A stretch of DNA of 64,000 bases from Hypomesus transpacificus (Eukaryota; Chordata; Actinopteri; Osmeriformes; Osmeridae), in contig NC_061062.1 of the NCBI RefSeq assembly GCF_021917145.1, forward strand, positions 2,740,247-2,804,246. Direction: 5' to 3'. This document shows positions 35,201 to 47,480 of this stretch, piece after piece. Below the pieces are notes generated by a model. That model ran no database searches and had not been told where the DNA came from. It was given only the letters and a program-made list of their open reading frames with translations. Both the position numbers and the translations under genes were made by a program. Numbering within the stretch: the stretch's first letter is position 1; each line of letters opens with the position of its first letter.

Positions 35201-38200
35201 TTTGGAAACGTTCCGGGAATATTCTCTGGTCCTCTGTCTGAAGATGAGTGACTACGTTGCCGATCACCCTCCATGAGTCACAGCGTACAAACCTCAATGT
35301 CTGTACAAATGCTTTCATGAGTCGGCGAGCCTTGTCCTTAGGCAGCTGATTAGAAGTCAGGATTAACATGCTGTGGATCACTCAGCTCCCGATTGGCTTT
35401 GATAATTTAGAGCTGCATGCTTGAAGCATGACCGAGTTTTATCCACTCTTCATAGTAAGGCTGTTAGTGTGGTTTCTGAGTGGACAGACAACTAAATATG
35501 CTCCACTGGTATTGGTCTGTCACCACTGTACACCTGTGTTTGAGCTCCAAACCTGGGTAAAAAAAACATCAAGCCACCATAATTTCCCCTCCAGGTCTGG
35601 GCGTCATCAGAGGAGCGGCGGAGCAGGGTAGTGGGGGAAGGTTTCATTCGATTCTCTGCTGTGGGAGGAAATTTGAGCTATTTCAAAACACTAGAGCCAC
35701 AATGAAGAGAGGGAACAAAAGGGTTTTCTTTTCCCCAGTGTGCAAACCTCAGCAGTCTCTCTATCTCTCTCTCTTCCTCCCTCTCAATCCCCCATTGGTT
35801 CCTACCTAGCTCTGTAATCGAATAAGGAAATGACTGAAGGCCAAATGTCATGCTACATCAAAAATGTATCATAACCGTGTTTGTGTGACTGTGCTCCGTG
35901 TAGTTAGAACAGCCCAAAGGCTTATGTTCAAATATTCATAGAATATAAAATGCAGTCACCAGTATATTGGCTTGGAGACTGAAGGCTGTTGCTAGTGCTA
36001 TATCCTAGACTGACATGACTCCTTTTTCTCCTTCCTGCCTGCTCTCTTGTGTGTCCCCAGTACCCCTTCCAGGTGGGCCTCTCGCTGGCACTGTGCTGGT
36101 GCATCCTGGTCTGCATCAGCCGGATCTACATGGGCATGCACTCCATCCTGGTGAGTCTGTGCCACGTCACCAGCGCCTACCTGTCATTGTGACCGTGCTG
36201 TGCGCAGTCCTGTTAGCTGACAGGAGTCAGTGTGACTGTGCTGTGCGCAGTCCTGTTAGCGGACAGGAGTCAGCCAGTGTGACTGTGCTGTGCTGTGCTG
36301 TGCGCAGTCCTGTTAGCGGACAGGAGTCAGCCAGTGAAGTCAGGGCTGGCCAGTGATCCCCTGTTCGGACCGCCCTAGGAGTGTGAAACCTGACCTCGCT
36401 GTAACAGTATCTAAACGGTAATGTCACCTTGTTCTCAGCTCACAGCCAGATACCAGGTGTCGTGTCCTTGTTCTGGGGCTTGCGGCTAGCTTGCTAGCAC
36501 AGCTGAGGACTGTGCTGAGGTGAGGCTGAAATCCTTTGGTTGTGACAGACTTGTGTTCCCGCTGCGGGCTTGTCACGTGACTATTGGAGGTAAAGAGCCT
36601 GTGGCTTATCTGACCCTCCTCTGATAGGAAGGCCAGGGGGAACTTGTGAAGTTGTTGGGTCGTTCGATTGTTCCAGAGTCACCTTTGTCCTTCCTCTGTC
36701 TTTTGTCACAAAGGGACCTCGTCCCCCTTGTCTCTCATCGTCCTGCCGTTTGTCCAGGATCGGTCGGCGTCGTGGCCGGACCTGTTTAGTGCTCACAGAA
36801 CAGATGTGGTCTTGGACTGTAAACGTGCTCTTCCTATTCCTGTGATTGTCTCAGTGTTGCCGCCCTCTCTCCTACTAAACCTGATTTAGCTTGTCCCAGA
36901 CTCATAAATCCGTGGCAAACCCCATAATGTACCTGGTTAGGCTGACATGTTTAGGGTGGTGCTGGGCTTGGGATAGATAACCATAGACGATAATAGTCTT
37001 TGCATTCTGGCTAAGGTTTTATAGACACTGTTCTGTGGCTGTCCTATGCTATGCTTAGTATTACAGACATCGCAAAAAAATGAGGTAAAACAAGCATATT
37101 TCTTTTGAGAGAAGAGTTATGTGATTTTGGCTTCAAACCCCCTTTGTATAAACGAAAATATGTCACTACTCTTGCCATTATTTCTGACCTTTTCATTCTG
37201 GAAAATGTTTCTTTGTTTACGTAAGACATAAGAGCTCTATCAGGCCCTGCTGTGGAGCAGGGACTGAGGGCCAGTGACTGAGGGCCAGGGACTGAGGGCC
37301 AGTGACTGAGGGCCAGGGACTGAGGGCCAGAGACTGAGGGCCAGAGACTGAGGGCCAGGGACTGAGGGCCAGGGACTGAGGGCCAGGGACTGAGGGCCAG
37401 AGACTGAGGGCCAGGGACTGAGGGCCAGGGACTGAGGGCCAGGGACTGAGGGCCAGGGAGGGGGAGACATGCTGTCCTATAACTGGGTCTCCTCCTGGCT
37501 TGCCCTGTAGATGACTACAAGACCCAGAGATACAGTACATGATTGGATCTGGGCCTGTGCATGTCCGTAACATTTAGCTCCGAGGGCTAATGTTGATGGT
37601 TGGCATGCTGTCATAAGTCTGGTTGCAGTGTTGAGTTTGATTGGCGGTCGCCAGGGTAACTGTTACTGTGGTGATGCCTGTATCATGTCTCAGGGAGGGC
37701 CAGACTGCTGAAGTGACACCCAGAGTATTGACTCAGTTACCCTTTATTGCCCAAGCCCAGACAGGAGTCATCTCCCTCTCCCTCTCCCTCTCCCTCTCCC
37801 TCTCCCTCTCCCTCTCCCTCTCCCTCTCCCTCTCCCTCTCCCTCTCCCTCTCCCTCTCCCTCTCCCTCTCCCTCTCCCTCTCCCTCTCCCTCTCCCTCTC
37901 CCTCTCCCTCTCCCTCTCCCTCTCCCTCTCCCTCCCCCTCTCCAGGCTAGGCCATGAGAGCTCACATTCTGTCTGTAGCAGGACCTAATGGTTCTAATGC
38001 TATTAATGGGGTCTAATGCCCTGTCTGGTTGGAAGTCGTATCAGACCAAGTTTGTGAGTGGTGTTCCAGAACATTCATTTGTGGTTTGTATTGCCTGGCC
38101 TGGCTCTCTGTCAACTGTAAACTCACGCCCAGTGAAAACACTTCCTCCCTTTTGTCAAAAAACAAGCTTTATATCCTACTGGAGCTATTGTCTACATCAT

Positions 38201-40071
38201 GTTTCAGTTTTCTTCAGCCTGTAGCAAGCTAACATGGCTTCATTCCCCAGGCCTGTGTCTCATTAGACCAGGGATATACAGTTATCTGAACTAATGAGGC
38301 CTGATTGCTGATCCTATTAAGTCATTAGAGATCTCCAAGGTAGACCCAGAACAGATGGTAACTGGTCTGCAGGACAGGGAGTGGACTGGCTGTCTTTACA
38401 GACTTTTCTTTCTTTTCAGCATTTCAAGCCGAGTTGTTCACGGTAATATCCGTACCGTAACCAACGTTACGACCACGCTGTAGCTGTCCTTCCTTTAATC
38501 AGTAAAAGTGTAGTACTAAAACATTATAAGGGTATTGATAAGGAGCCCTATTTATGTCACCCAGGACTTTCAGTTCACTAGAGGGAAAGACTGAACCTTT
38601 GGACCAGCAATAACCAACTCTGCCGGAGTTGTAGAGGTGCTGGGTAGGCAGGGCCATTGTTAAAGTCAAAGATATTGTGGTTTTGTCTTCTAGTAGTCAG
38701 AAGCCTAACCCTAACCAAAACTTTTATTATCCTCAATTTTACATGGTGGAAAATGAATCTAAAATGTCTTGTTCAGTAGCTCTAACAATGTCTGTTCAGG
38801 CTACTTTGATGTAAAAGCACAGAACTCTCCGTGGTTGCTACAGGACTCCAAAAGTGTTTGTCCCGGATAACAGTGGACATGGAAGTCGATTGAAGTTATA
38901 CATAGCCCTGTCTTACCTGTGGCCTGGCCTCTGGACTGTGGGGGTACTCTACAGGGCCCGGAGATAGCTGCATGTGACCTCACGTTGGCTGGAACATGTG
39001 ATCTTTCAGCCCCTCCGCCTACCGACACGTGAGCACCCCTGGGTGTCCTGCCCCGTGACATGGCAGGTTAATGACTGACTGGCAGCATAGACGGTCCTGG
39101 GAGCCTGGAAGCGTGGGGTGAAGGGTGAATGGTTCGCTGCACTTTTGCGTTTTGTACTGCTCGGTGTCTAATGCTCACTTGCACACGGACACTGATTAGT
39201 CATCCCTCAGCGCCCTTCCTCATGCAATCCTCCTTCCTGTGAGCACACTGAAAACCCAGAAGGGGGAAGGCTATAGGATTGTGTGTTTGAACTGTGGAGG
39301 AAATTGGATTTCTTGGAACTTTTCCACACACTCTGCAGGGAAGTTGTTCTGTGGCTTCCAATGAATCTTTTACGGAGAGGTGAAGTGATTTGAAACACAA
39401 AACACACACACACATAAACAGGATTGAGTCACGTGTGCTTGTTTTCTCACCGTCGATGCTGTCATCTAGTTTTTGTATGAATGTAGCCACTAATGCACAT
39501 TTGTATGTTTTCCATCCAGGACATAATCGCTGGCGTGTCGTTCAGCGTTCTGATCCTGGTGGTGTTCCAGCCAGCCCTGGACATGATTGACAACTTCTAC
39601 CAGACGAACCACTACGCCCCCTTCTTAATCATCACCCTCCACATAGGCATGGGCCTCTTCTCCTTCACCCTGGACACCTGGAGCACCTCCCGGGGCGACA
39701 CTGCCCAGATCCTGGGCTGTGGAGCTGGCATGGCCCTGGGTTCCCACCTCAACTACCGCCTGGGCCTGATGCCTGACCTCCCCCTGACCCAGCTGCCCCT
39801 GTCCCCTCCAGACCTCAGTGTCTCCCTGGTGGCCGTGGCCCTGCTGAGGTTGAGCCTGGGAGTGCTGTTGCTGCTGGCCACCCGCGCCCTCATGAAGGCT
39901 CTCACCATCCCGCTGGCCTGCCGCCTATTTGGCATCTCCAGCGGGGACACCAGGAAGGCCCGGCAGCACATGGAGGTGGAGCTGCCCTACAGATACATTG
40001 TGTACGGGACGATGGGCTTCAACACGCTCTTCCTGGTTCCTCTGCTCTTCACCTACCTGAAGCTCTCCTGA
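32284..40071 (+). CDS. sgpp1: Sphingosine-1-phosphate phosphatase 1
   Basis: Multi-pass ER enzyme of the PAP2 superfamily that dephosphorylates sphingosine-1-phosphate to sphingosine. Coding exons 32284-33123, 36061-36150 and 39520-40071 give 493 aa (human 441). All three catalytic motifs are present: C1 K230...R237-P238 in [10 protein letters not shown]2 PSTH (residues 257-260) and C3 [12 protein letters not shown] with His307 and Asp311, where the Asp codon is the first codon of exon 3. The N terminus matches the family ([20 protein letters not shown]) but residues about 45-165 form a low-complexity Ser/Gly-rich cytosolic stretch, longer than in human and accounting for the extra length. 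The conserved RKNSLTG lies at its end. The C terminus keeps [15 protein letters not shown]. Two ATGs are adjacent (32284, 32287); either is possible. Introns are 2.9 and 3.4 kb and repeat-rich. Confidence 0.96.
34339..34454. mobile_element. Short inverted-repeat transposon (hAT-like MITE)
   Basis: The 116-bp element begins CAGTGGTC and ends GACCACTG, perfect inverted termini. Flanks GTCTAAAA (34331-34338) and GTTTAAAG (34455-34462) are a decayed 8-bp target duplication (6 of 8). The interior (CCTGCATGTTCTAGATGTTT, GCAGCACACCTGCTTCAAAT) resembles a widespread teleost hAT-type repeat, here internally deleted. Confidence 0.7.
34523..34997 (+). repeat. 38-bp minisatellite, about 13 copies, in sgpp1 intron 1
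   Basis: Unit TAGAGGCTAGARGCACGAGT + CGACCTCACACAGCCTCC, with 35-38-bp variants. Shorter copies reading TAGAGGCTGGCACAAGTAGA alternate with full copies in the middle of the array, indicating a two-unit higher-order block copied once. Confidence 0.93.
36188..36336 (+). repeat. About 45-55-bp tandem repeat, three copies
   Basis: Three copies of CTGTGCGCAGTCCTGTTAGC + GGACAGGAGTCAG lie about 40 bases after the sgpp1 exon 2 donor at 36151. The third copy has extra GTGCT repeats. Confidence 0.88.
37254..37460 (+). repeat. 14-bp minisatellite in sgpp1 intron 2
   Basis: About 14-15 copies of GACTGAGGGCCAGG with G/T and G/A variants at one or two positions. Confidence 0.93.
37768..37942 (+). repeat. 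(CTCCCT)n hexanucleotide microsatellite
   Basis: About 29 nearly perfect copies of a six-base pyrimidine unit in sgpp1 intron 2. It is homopurine-homopyrimidine with mirror symmetry, so H-DNA is possible. ORFs of SPSPSP or RGRGRG type here are artefacts. Confidence 0.95.
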
Positions 40072-42952
40072 TGGTGAGGGGCTCTGTTTTCAGCTCCTGG
40101 CCCTCATCCTGCTCATCCTGGCCCTCATCCCGACCCTAATCCTCAGCCCTCATCCTAACCCTCATCCTGCTCATCCTGACCCTCATCCTGCTCATCCTGA
40201 CCCTCATCCTGACCCTCATCCTGCTCATCCTGACCCTCATCCTGCTCATCCTAACCCTCATCCTGCTCATCCTGACCCTCATCCTGCTCATCCTGACCCT
40301 CATCCTGCTCATCCTGACCCTCAACCTGCTCATCCTGACCCTCATCCTGCTCATCCTGACCCTCATCCCGACCCTCATCCTGTGCCTCACTCTACACAGC
40401 ACCCTCAGGACCGCACCACTTATTCCTATTCCAGACAAACCGAGCGCTGCCACTTGGTCCTCGCCCCGCACGCTGGTCACGGATGACACTTTGAAGCAGG
40501 GGCGTCAAAAGGACTGAGCCAGCCGGATACCACTGATCTAGTTCCTGTAATTAACCTGTGTCTTACTATTCAGAAAAAAAACCTGGATAATTCAGGCCTG
40601 TTCTCAACCTTTGATTTGATGGTGATCTCAATTATATCTTACTTACTTGCCACCCCTCAGTAAATGGTAAAAGTAAATGGGAATTAATTGTATTTTATTC
40701 TTTTTTTCTTTTTTTTAAGGGCTAAATTTATGTATTTTTACATAATTAATGTAGTTTTTTTTAATTTATTTGATTGCATTTGTTAGTTTCACTTCAGACT
40801 GATGGGAGAAAAGCCATTACTGGGCACATATGATGCTAAAGCATCACCTTTTCACTGTGGGATGTGTACTATATGTAGATTATAGGGTTTCAGGTAATAC
40901 GAAGATATGCATGTTCTGTCAAGTCGTTGAAGGGGATCCCCCTTACTCCTATAAATGATCTGACGTGGTGTCAGAGGAGGAAAGGTCTGTTCCAGGAGAC
41001 GAGGGAAGACTATCAGAAGACTGTCAGAAGACTATCTGTCTCCTGTGTCCCTCCTCTAGAAACTCAGAGGAACAAACACAATGTCCCTTACTTCAGTGTA
41101 CCTCTCTGTTCCTCTTCCTCCTTCCTTCCTTCCTTCTTTCTTGATCATCTTCCTTGTTTCTCTGCGGTAGTTGGACTACAGTGATGAGTATGCTATAATG
41201 AGGGGGCTTATACAACGCTACCCGCTTTCGCTGCTCTAATGTGGCACGTTAATTTACTACGTCAAAGACATATTAGCATGTTATTGCTTCAATCGTCTCA
41301 CCTGCTGAGGCAACCCTACTTTGTAACCCGAAGCATGCCATTGGCTTTCCACTAGCAGGCAGTTTACTGGTTATTCGGTCCCCTGTGTTGTGTATATAGT
41401 AATGGTAGTACTGTGCAGTACTGTATTGTACAGTGTTCGTCTAGACGGGACTGTATTTGGCTCTGTTTGGGCTGGACTTGTGTGTTTGTCGTTTCAGAAA
41501 CATGCAGCAACATGTAACTATGATTTTGGACCGAGAAAGTCCTTAGACCTTCTGTCCCGAGACAACTTTAAAACGGCCTTCACTTTCCTCATTGTACAGG
41601 CTTCAACTCCCATGATCAATTTGTAAGTAGAGTGAGATGGTACTGTCCTGATAAAAATGCACTGACCTTCATATTCCATTCATTGTGGTTTTGCTGACTG
41701 GCAGAGGTCAGAGGTCAGACACAGCTGTGTCTGGGGTGTGTTTAGTTCACATCCTGTGGCCTTGTCTTGTGTGTGTGTGTGCGCGCTTGTGTTTGTTTCA
41801 TGCATTTTTAGGAAGGTTAGGGTTTGGTCCAGTTTGGTTAGTGTTGAGTCCATTGACGGGACCAAAATTGTGAACACAATTCAGATTTTTTTGAAGTAGA
41901 CAACTGGTGGTGTAGCTGGTCTGTTTATTAAGCACTATCCTTCGTATTTATTCGTAGCAGGAAAGTCTCACTGCAGATGGGGGAAACACAAGGAAATGAG
42001 ATTGATAAGGCCAATAAAACCAAACATCCTGGTGTTGATGGCTTCTTTTGTTTTTCTTGTCAAGTCCCCAGTGCGTTGAGTGAATTTTCACCGCACACTC
42101 ATGGATTGCCCAACTCAAAATATTGTAGACTTTGTACAGACATAATTGTTGGATATGTTTTAAAAGACTTTTGTCTGGTTATGTGCTCTTTGTAATTGGT
42201 CAATTTAACAATGATGTTTTGCTGTTCTTCCAGGTGTTCTAATGCTATCTTAAATCTCAGAAAATATTAATTTTCTATGTGGATGATCACTGTTGTTTTT
42301 TTAACTTTTTGACCAAATGAATTTTCCTGTCTAGCTGTTCTGTAGCTTATTGTACTGTGTCTGAACACCCTAGTGCCTTTACTGTAGTTCAGGAAGGATT
42401 GAGAAGGTTCCATGTCTTTCAGGGTTCATGCTTGTTAAAGTGTTTCTGGGTCCAATCTATTTCTTTTTGATAACTGTGTAACAGTCTGTCATAACTACAC
42501 AAGTTTTTTTTTTATTCAAACAGCCACCTTGTGACTTGAGTTACTATCCGAATAGCCTTTTTTAATTGTCATTGTTTGTTTAAATGCATATCAATATGAG
42601 CATGACAGGATTTTATGTTTTGATAAACGATTCGTGTCTTCAAAAAGGCTCAATGTGCTCAAGTTACCTTTTCACAGACCAAATTAAATCTGTACTGGTT
42701 TTTAATCAATGTATTCTTTACAATGTGCAACTAGGATATGTTCCTGTATGTCAAGTTAACAATACATTTGTTGTAGATCTATGTTAGATAAGATGTGAAA
42801 ATAAGATAAATCATTAAGCACTTTTCACACCTTGTTTTTCTGTAGATTAGAGTTTGATAAAAGATGCTTTGACATTGTATCATATTGTTTAAGTGAAATG
42901 TATTTTAAAAAAGATCAAAGAAATCTGTTTTCTCTTTAAATTATAAAATAAA
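40072..42952 (+). other. sgpp1: sgpp1 3'UTR, with 21-bp minisatellite at 40092-40382
   Basis: Long 3'UTR running to a probable poly(A) signal AATAAA at 42947-42952; another AATAAA is at 42013-42018. It opens with a minisatellite of CTCATCCTGCTCATCCTGACC and related units, starting about 20 bases after the stop. The rest is AT-rich and shows no coding exon. Confidence 0.6.
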
Positions 42953-42960
42953 GATATTGT

Positions 42961-44160
42961 TTTGGTCACTACGGGAGTGGTTTTTGTTATTTTGTATGGC
43001 ATGTTTTTTTTTATCGTTTTTTATCCTTGTGTCATCTGTATGTACAATGTTTTCTTTTATTGATGTGATGCATATTTTTTCCAGACATGCACTGAACTGT
43101 GTGTTTGCCAGAATAGGTATAGTACACAGAACACAGGTCCAGCAAAATACATTGCACCCTGTATCAAGATATGGGGACTTTTACTTTGCCGAGTGGCAGG
43201 ATATAGGCTTTGATCAACCTTGATAATTGTTTTGGGAACTTCTGACCCTGGCCTGGCCTAAACTTGCAGTCTACTTGGCCAGTGGCCACTTGCAACAAGC
43301 TGCACATAGGTTCTCAATACAGCAACAGGATGCAACACACGCACACTTAACTTGATTGTGTTTCGCCAGGCATCGGGAGGAGCTGAAATGACAGCACCTT
43401 CTGTTTGTCTGACAATACCAGCCGTGTCACTTTATCCACTTGTTCCTCTCTCGCCCACCTGGTCTTCACATACCAAAGCTTTGTGTTTTTCTCTCACTCT
43501 CCATGTCCAGCCCTTTCATTGTCCGTGTGTGAGAGTTCACTGCTGTTCAGGAACATCGTTGAGATAAAAGCTCTCTTTTCTACTGAAATCTCCAAACACT
43601 CAAGAAGTAACTGCGCGTCAACCTGGTAGGATCTACTTCCACCTGGTGGTCAAATTCATTAAACAGGATTTTCAATGATCTACATTCAGATAATTTCGGA
43701 GACATATGTTTTAGAAAGATTTTGCAATATTTCACGATTCATGACTTGAATGAAAACATTGGTGAGAATTATGCTCACTTTTTATCGTTCCGTTACTCGA
43801 AACTTCCGTTAATTCTAATGCGGAACTTATTTCGAAGATATGAGTTCCTGTCGGATTATAAAAACTAAAACACCAAGACAGAACGTGCTTTTCAAAATTC
43901 GTAAAATTATATTCTTGTTAGTGATTGGATAATTCTTGTATATCTTGTGAAAATCTTTCGTTTCATACAATTGATTCGATCAACTGAAAAGCGTAAGTTA
44001 CATGGTTTTAATAACGGGTTGTTTATGGGTCTAAGAAGTTGCACTTATGCCTGTGGTGCTTGAATGGGAACGGGAATACCTTTCTACATTTTAGATGTTA
44101 CGCTAATAAATATTTTTCACGTCCTGTCTCTCTAGCAAGGGGTAATTGCAGTATATTGCC
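42961..44160 (+). promoter_or_regulatory. wdr89 upstream region and 5'UTR
   Basis: No other gene is supported. A TTTAGATGTTACGC...CTCTCTAG acceptor-like site lies 25 bases before the wdr89 ATG, so a 5'UTR intron is likely, as in other vertebrates where the coding region is in a single exon. Confidence 0.4.
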
Positions 44161-45318
44161 ATGGAGAGTGTGGAGGAGAAGTTTAAAGCTCTGTCCATTG
44201 CTCGGCGTGTCCAGCCGCGTGAGCCCACCTATCTGCTGGACATGTCCGTCCAGAGAGTCTCTGGTCCAGGACCAGGACTCCTGGCTGTGTGCTGCTCCAA
44301 CCGCTCCATCCATCTGCACTGCAAGGACAACCTTAGCCTCCTTGGAGAGTACCAGGGCCATGGAGGTCCACTCTGTGGAGTCAGCTTCGCCCATCGGTCT
44401 CCTGATCTGCTGTTCTCAGGCTCGGCCGATGGCACAGTCAGGACGTGGGACGTTCGCAGACCTGGGTCCGAGGCTGTTCAGGTGTTCAGGAGTGATCCCT
44501 ATCACCACTTCTGCAGCTTTGACGTGAGCTGCAGTGACGAGGTCCTGTGTGCTGGCACTGAACAGGTGGATGGAGAAGACAGTTTTTTGGTTTTCTGGGA
44601 TGGACGCATGACCAAGGAGAAGAGTTGTGGGGTTCTCGGGGTGTACTCTGAATCGCATAGTGATGACATTACACAGGTGCGCTTTCACCCCTCAAATAAA
44701 GACCGGTTGGCATCAGGCTCCACTGATGGCCTTGTCAACGTTTTCGACCTGAGCCAGGGTTCAGAGGAAGAGGCCCTGATGGCCACTTGCAACAGTGGCT
44801 CTTCTGCCAGCTCTGTCTGCTGGTCGGGGAAGGACTTGAACCAGCTGCTGTGCCTCAGTCACGATGAGGGTATGCACCTGTGGGACCTCGGCCAAATAGA
44901 CACCAATGAACCCCTCACGGTCTTCTGCACTCCCGATGCTCGAAGCTTGACCCCACTCAGTGATGGGAGACCCCTAGATTACCTAGTAAGTGGTATGTGG
45001 CTGGAGGAAGAGCAGTGTTTGCTGGTTCTGGGGGGAGAGAACCATGGAGATCTCCATGTGCTTGAGTGCAGCGGTAAGGGCTTGCGTCTGGTGAAGTCGC
45101 TCCGTGGGGGTCATTCTGCCATGGTGCGTTGCTTCGTGTGGGACACAGAAGGAGGGGCCCTGTTCACAGGTGGAGAGGATGCCCAGCTGCTTCTGTGGAA
45201 ACCTGGGACCCGGGAGCTTACGTCAGGGAAGAGGGACACCTTAAAGAGTGGCTCGGCAATCAAATTAAAATCTAGACCACATAAAAAGCACGGGTACCAA
45301 AAAAGAGAAGAAGCGTGA
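44161..45318 (+). CDS. wdr89: WD repeat-containing protein 89
   Basis: WD40 beta-propeller protein of poorly known function. The 385-residue ORF is intronless (human 387). I place the start at ATG 44161 because MESVEEKF...REPTYLL aligns with the human start MEKIEEQF...KEPTYLL; the frame extends 15 bases farther to another ATG at 44146 but lacks resemblance there. Recognisable blades include GSADGTVRTWDVR (about 83-95), HSDDITQVRFHPSNKDRLAS + GSTDGLVNVFDL, HDEGMHLWDL and GGHSAMVRC + GGEDAQLLLWKPG near the C terminus. The protein ends with a basic tail (KSRPHKKHGYQKREEA), as human WDR89 does. It sits between sgpp1 and ppp2r5e, the same neighbours as in human. Confidence 0.96.
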   Translation: MESVEEKFKALSIARRVQPREPTYLLDMSVQRVSGPGPGLLAVCCSNRSIHLHCKDNLSLLGEYQGHGGPLCGVSFAHRSPDLLFSGSADGTVRTWDVRRPGSEAVQVFRSDPYHHFCSFDVSCSDEVLCAGTEQVDGEDSFLVFWDGRMTKEKSCGVLGVYSESHSDDITQVRFHPSNKDRLASGSTDGLVNVFDLSQGSEEEALMATCNSGSSASSVCWSGKDLNQLLCLSHDEGMHLWDLGQIDTNEPLTVFCTPDARSLTPLSDGRPLDYLVSGMWLEEEQCLLVLGGENHGDLHVLECSGKGLRLVKSLRGGHSAMVRCFVWDTEGGALFTGGEDAQLLLWKPGTRELTSGKRDTLKSGSAIKLKSRPHKKHGYQKREEA

Positions 45319-46740
45319 CAAGCTAGAGGTGTGATTTGAAATGTTAAGTGAGGAATGGGAGTGTTAAACAGATTTTTACAGTTTTGTACAGAAATACATT
45401 TCTAGATGGGAGATGTATTCATTATCTTCATAATCACTGAAAACTATGATGAGACTACATTTAGTAGTCTATACTCATACTATTTACTTACTAAGTAGTA
45501 CTTGATCAACCTGCATGAAGCTATGGTTTTACACTACAAGGTTTTACATAAATGTGTATGCTTGTTTGTAATTCTGAGATAAGTAGTCCACCACTCCTTC
45601 ATAAACCCAAAGTAGAACATTTAACACATTTAAAAACATGTTATATTTATAAACGGAATGATTGCTCATAGATATGAAAAAAGTATGCATTTGAAGTGTG
45701 TCAGTTAGGAACCATCAATAAGTTCGATCTGTTCATAAATACTTAATTACACCTAAATTATGTGTAAAGTATGTTTGTTACCTTACATCAAACAGTAATT
45801 TTCATCATATGTATTAAATTAATTTCTTCGGAATTATGCATCCCTGTTTTCTGGTTTTCCCTTCATCAAAGGCTTCCTCACAGGTTTAACCTTATTCCCA
45901 CGAATCACTATTCATGTATTTATTTAGCAGACGCTACTATAGCAGTCCTCTATAGTAACGAAAATAATGTGGTCATAAGAGTTACACATTTTAGCAATAC
46001 TACTGTTGTTATTATGTAACTTTGCAATGGGCTAGCTAGTAGTACATTCTGAAAAGGCGATCCTTTAATCTCTGATTAAATAGAGCCAGCTGTTATCTGA
46101 ATCCTAGGTCCTATCCGTTATTCTGATGTTTTTATGCAAACAATTGAGACTATAAGCATTGAACACAAAAAAATCCTCTGAACATAAATCCGAGTGAGAA
46201 TGAACGGCATAACCAGGGTTGGGTTTCGAACAGGTTTAGCCTCATTCCATACGGCGAGGATAGCTCCTTCTGTCCAATCTCTTTCCTACTCCCTACTCTG
46301 CAACCTACCACTTTTATTCATCTCTAGGAGCGTCTCATTTCGTTGTTGACTGACGTTGGTGAACATCCAACCCCATGGCCTAAATCTCTCTACTCAACCA
46401 ATCACCATCGTCTATAGGTCCAAACCAAGCAGCACTTTCAGTGTACCTCTGTTATGTGTGCCATGGACTCAGCCCAGTAATAATGACAATAGGGTGAAAA
46501 GATATAGCCCCAAATTAAACACTGTCTAAAGATAAATAACAAAAACACAGGGGTGAGAAGTAAGCAAAATATTGAATCAATATCTAAGGAATGTGATTGA
46601 TTCAGTTTCATCGTTTTATACATCCGTATTTTGTTATTAATGGAAGTCGGAGGATTATTTCGTTAGAAGGTAAAAGGTACTCGTGGGTTTGGCTCTGAAA
46701 AAGGCCAAGATAGCCTTTTCTGCTGTTATTGCCGCTGCTA
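45319..46740. other. wdr89 3'UTR and intergenic sequence
   Basis: AT-rich. ATTAAA variants at 45813-45818 and 46075-46080 are possible end signals for wdr89. TTTATTTAGCAGACGCTAC at about 45921 resembles the tail of fish SINEs read on the minus strand. No gene seen. Confidence 0.45.
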
Positions 46741-47480
46741 GGGAAGGCTATTTGCAAAGGATTGGGAGCAGCCGAGTTTATATTTTATCTAATACAGGAT
46801 AACTCCTTGCCACCGTCTTCGTTCTGAATCACAGAGGATCAAGGTAAAGTACGAAACGGCTCACTCGCGGTAGTTCGAGTGCAGCTTCTTTCAGACTGAC
46901 GTCGCGAGCTAGCAGGCTAGCTTGCTTGGAGGCTAGCTACAAGCTAGTTGGTGGGGTTGGCTAGCTATCACCCAGCAGCAAACAGGCTAGCATGCTAGCA
47001 AGTAACCACATTCCGTACGAACTAGAGATGTGTGATTATTTATGTCCAACCAGGTATCTTATGCACACACGCACAAATGAGATGTGCAACTATTCATTAT
47101 AATTTGTATATATATTATAATACAATGGTTTTGGTTTGCTAGTTTCTTACCTCCAAGATAATCAGTTTGATGTCTAGCTAACGTTCGAGTTAACTTTGAC
47201 AGCTAACCCGCGATAACGCGAGCTAGCTAGATAACAGGCTAGCTAGCGAGCTCGTTAACTGTATTCAGTTATGATATTTTACATTTATAATTCAGTTATT
47301 ATATCTATAAACATGATCATTATATGTTAAATGTTAATATAAAAGTATCCCTCTCAGCTAAATACAGCTAACTAACGAAACACACAATGAACATAATGTT
47401 ATGCTTATTTATGGAAAAATCGTTCAGCTTGCTTTCTGGCAAGGTTAGCTAGCTAGCACTACTGTACTAGCAACACTAGC
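46740..47480 (+). promoter_or_regulatory. Probable ppp2r5e promoter and non-coding first exon
   Basis: A GC-richer region with CpGs (GTCTTCGTTCTG, ACTCGCGGTAG, GACGTCGCGAGC). A candidate non-coding exon ends at 46843 before a GTAAAG donor. A dense cluster of GCTAGC/CTAGCTAG words runs from about 46905 to 47000 and again at 47172-47255 and 47440-47480. That the ppp2r5e 5'UTR starts here is an inference from distance and composition. Confidence 0.4.

Noticed and set aside
37747..37965. Long ORFs encoding SPSPSP or RGRGRG repeats
   Set aside because: They come entirely from the (CTCCCT)n microsatellite and have no splice or homology support.
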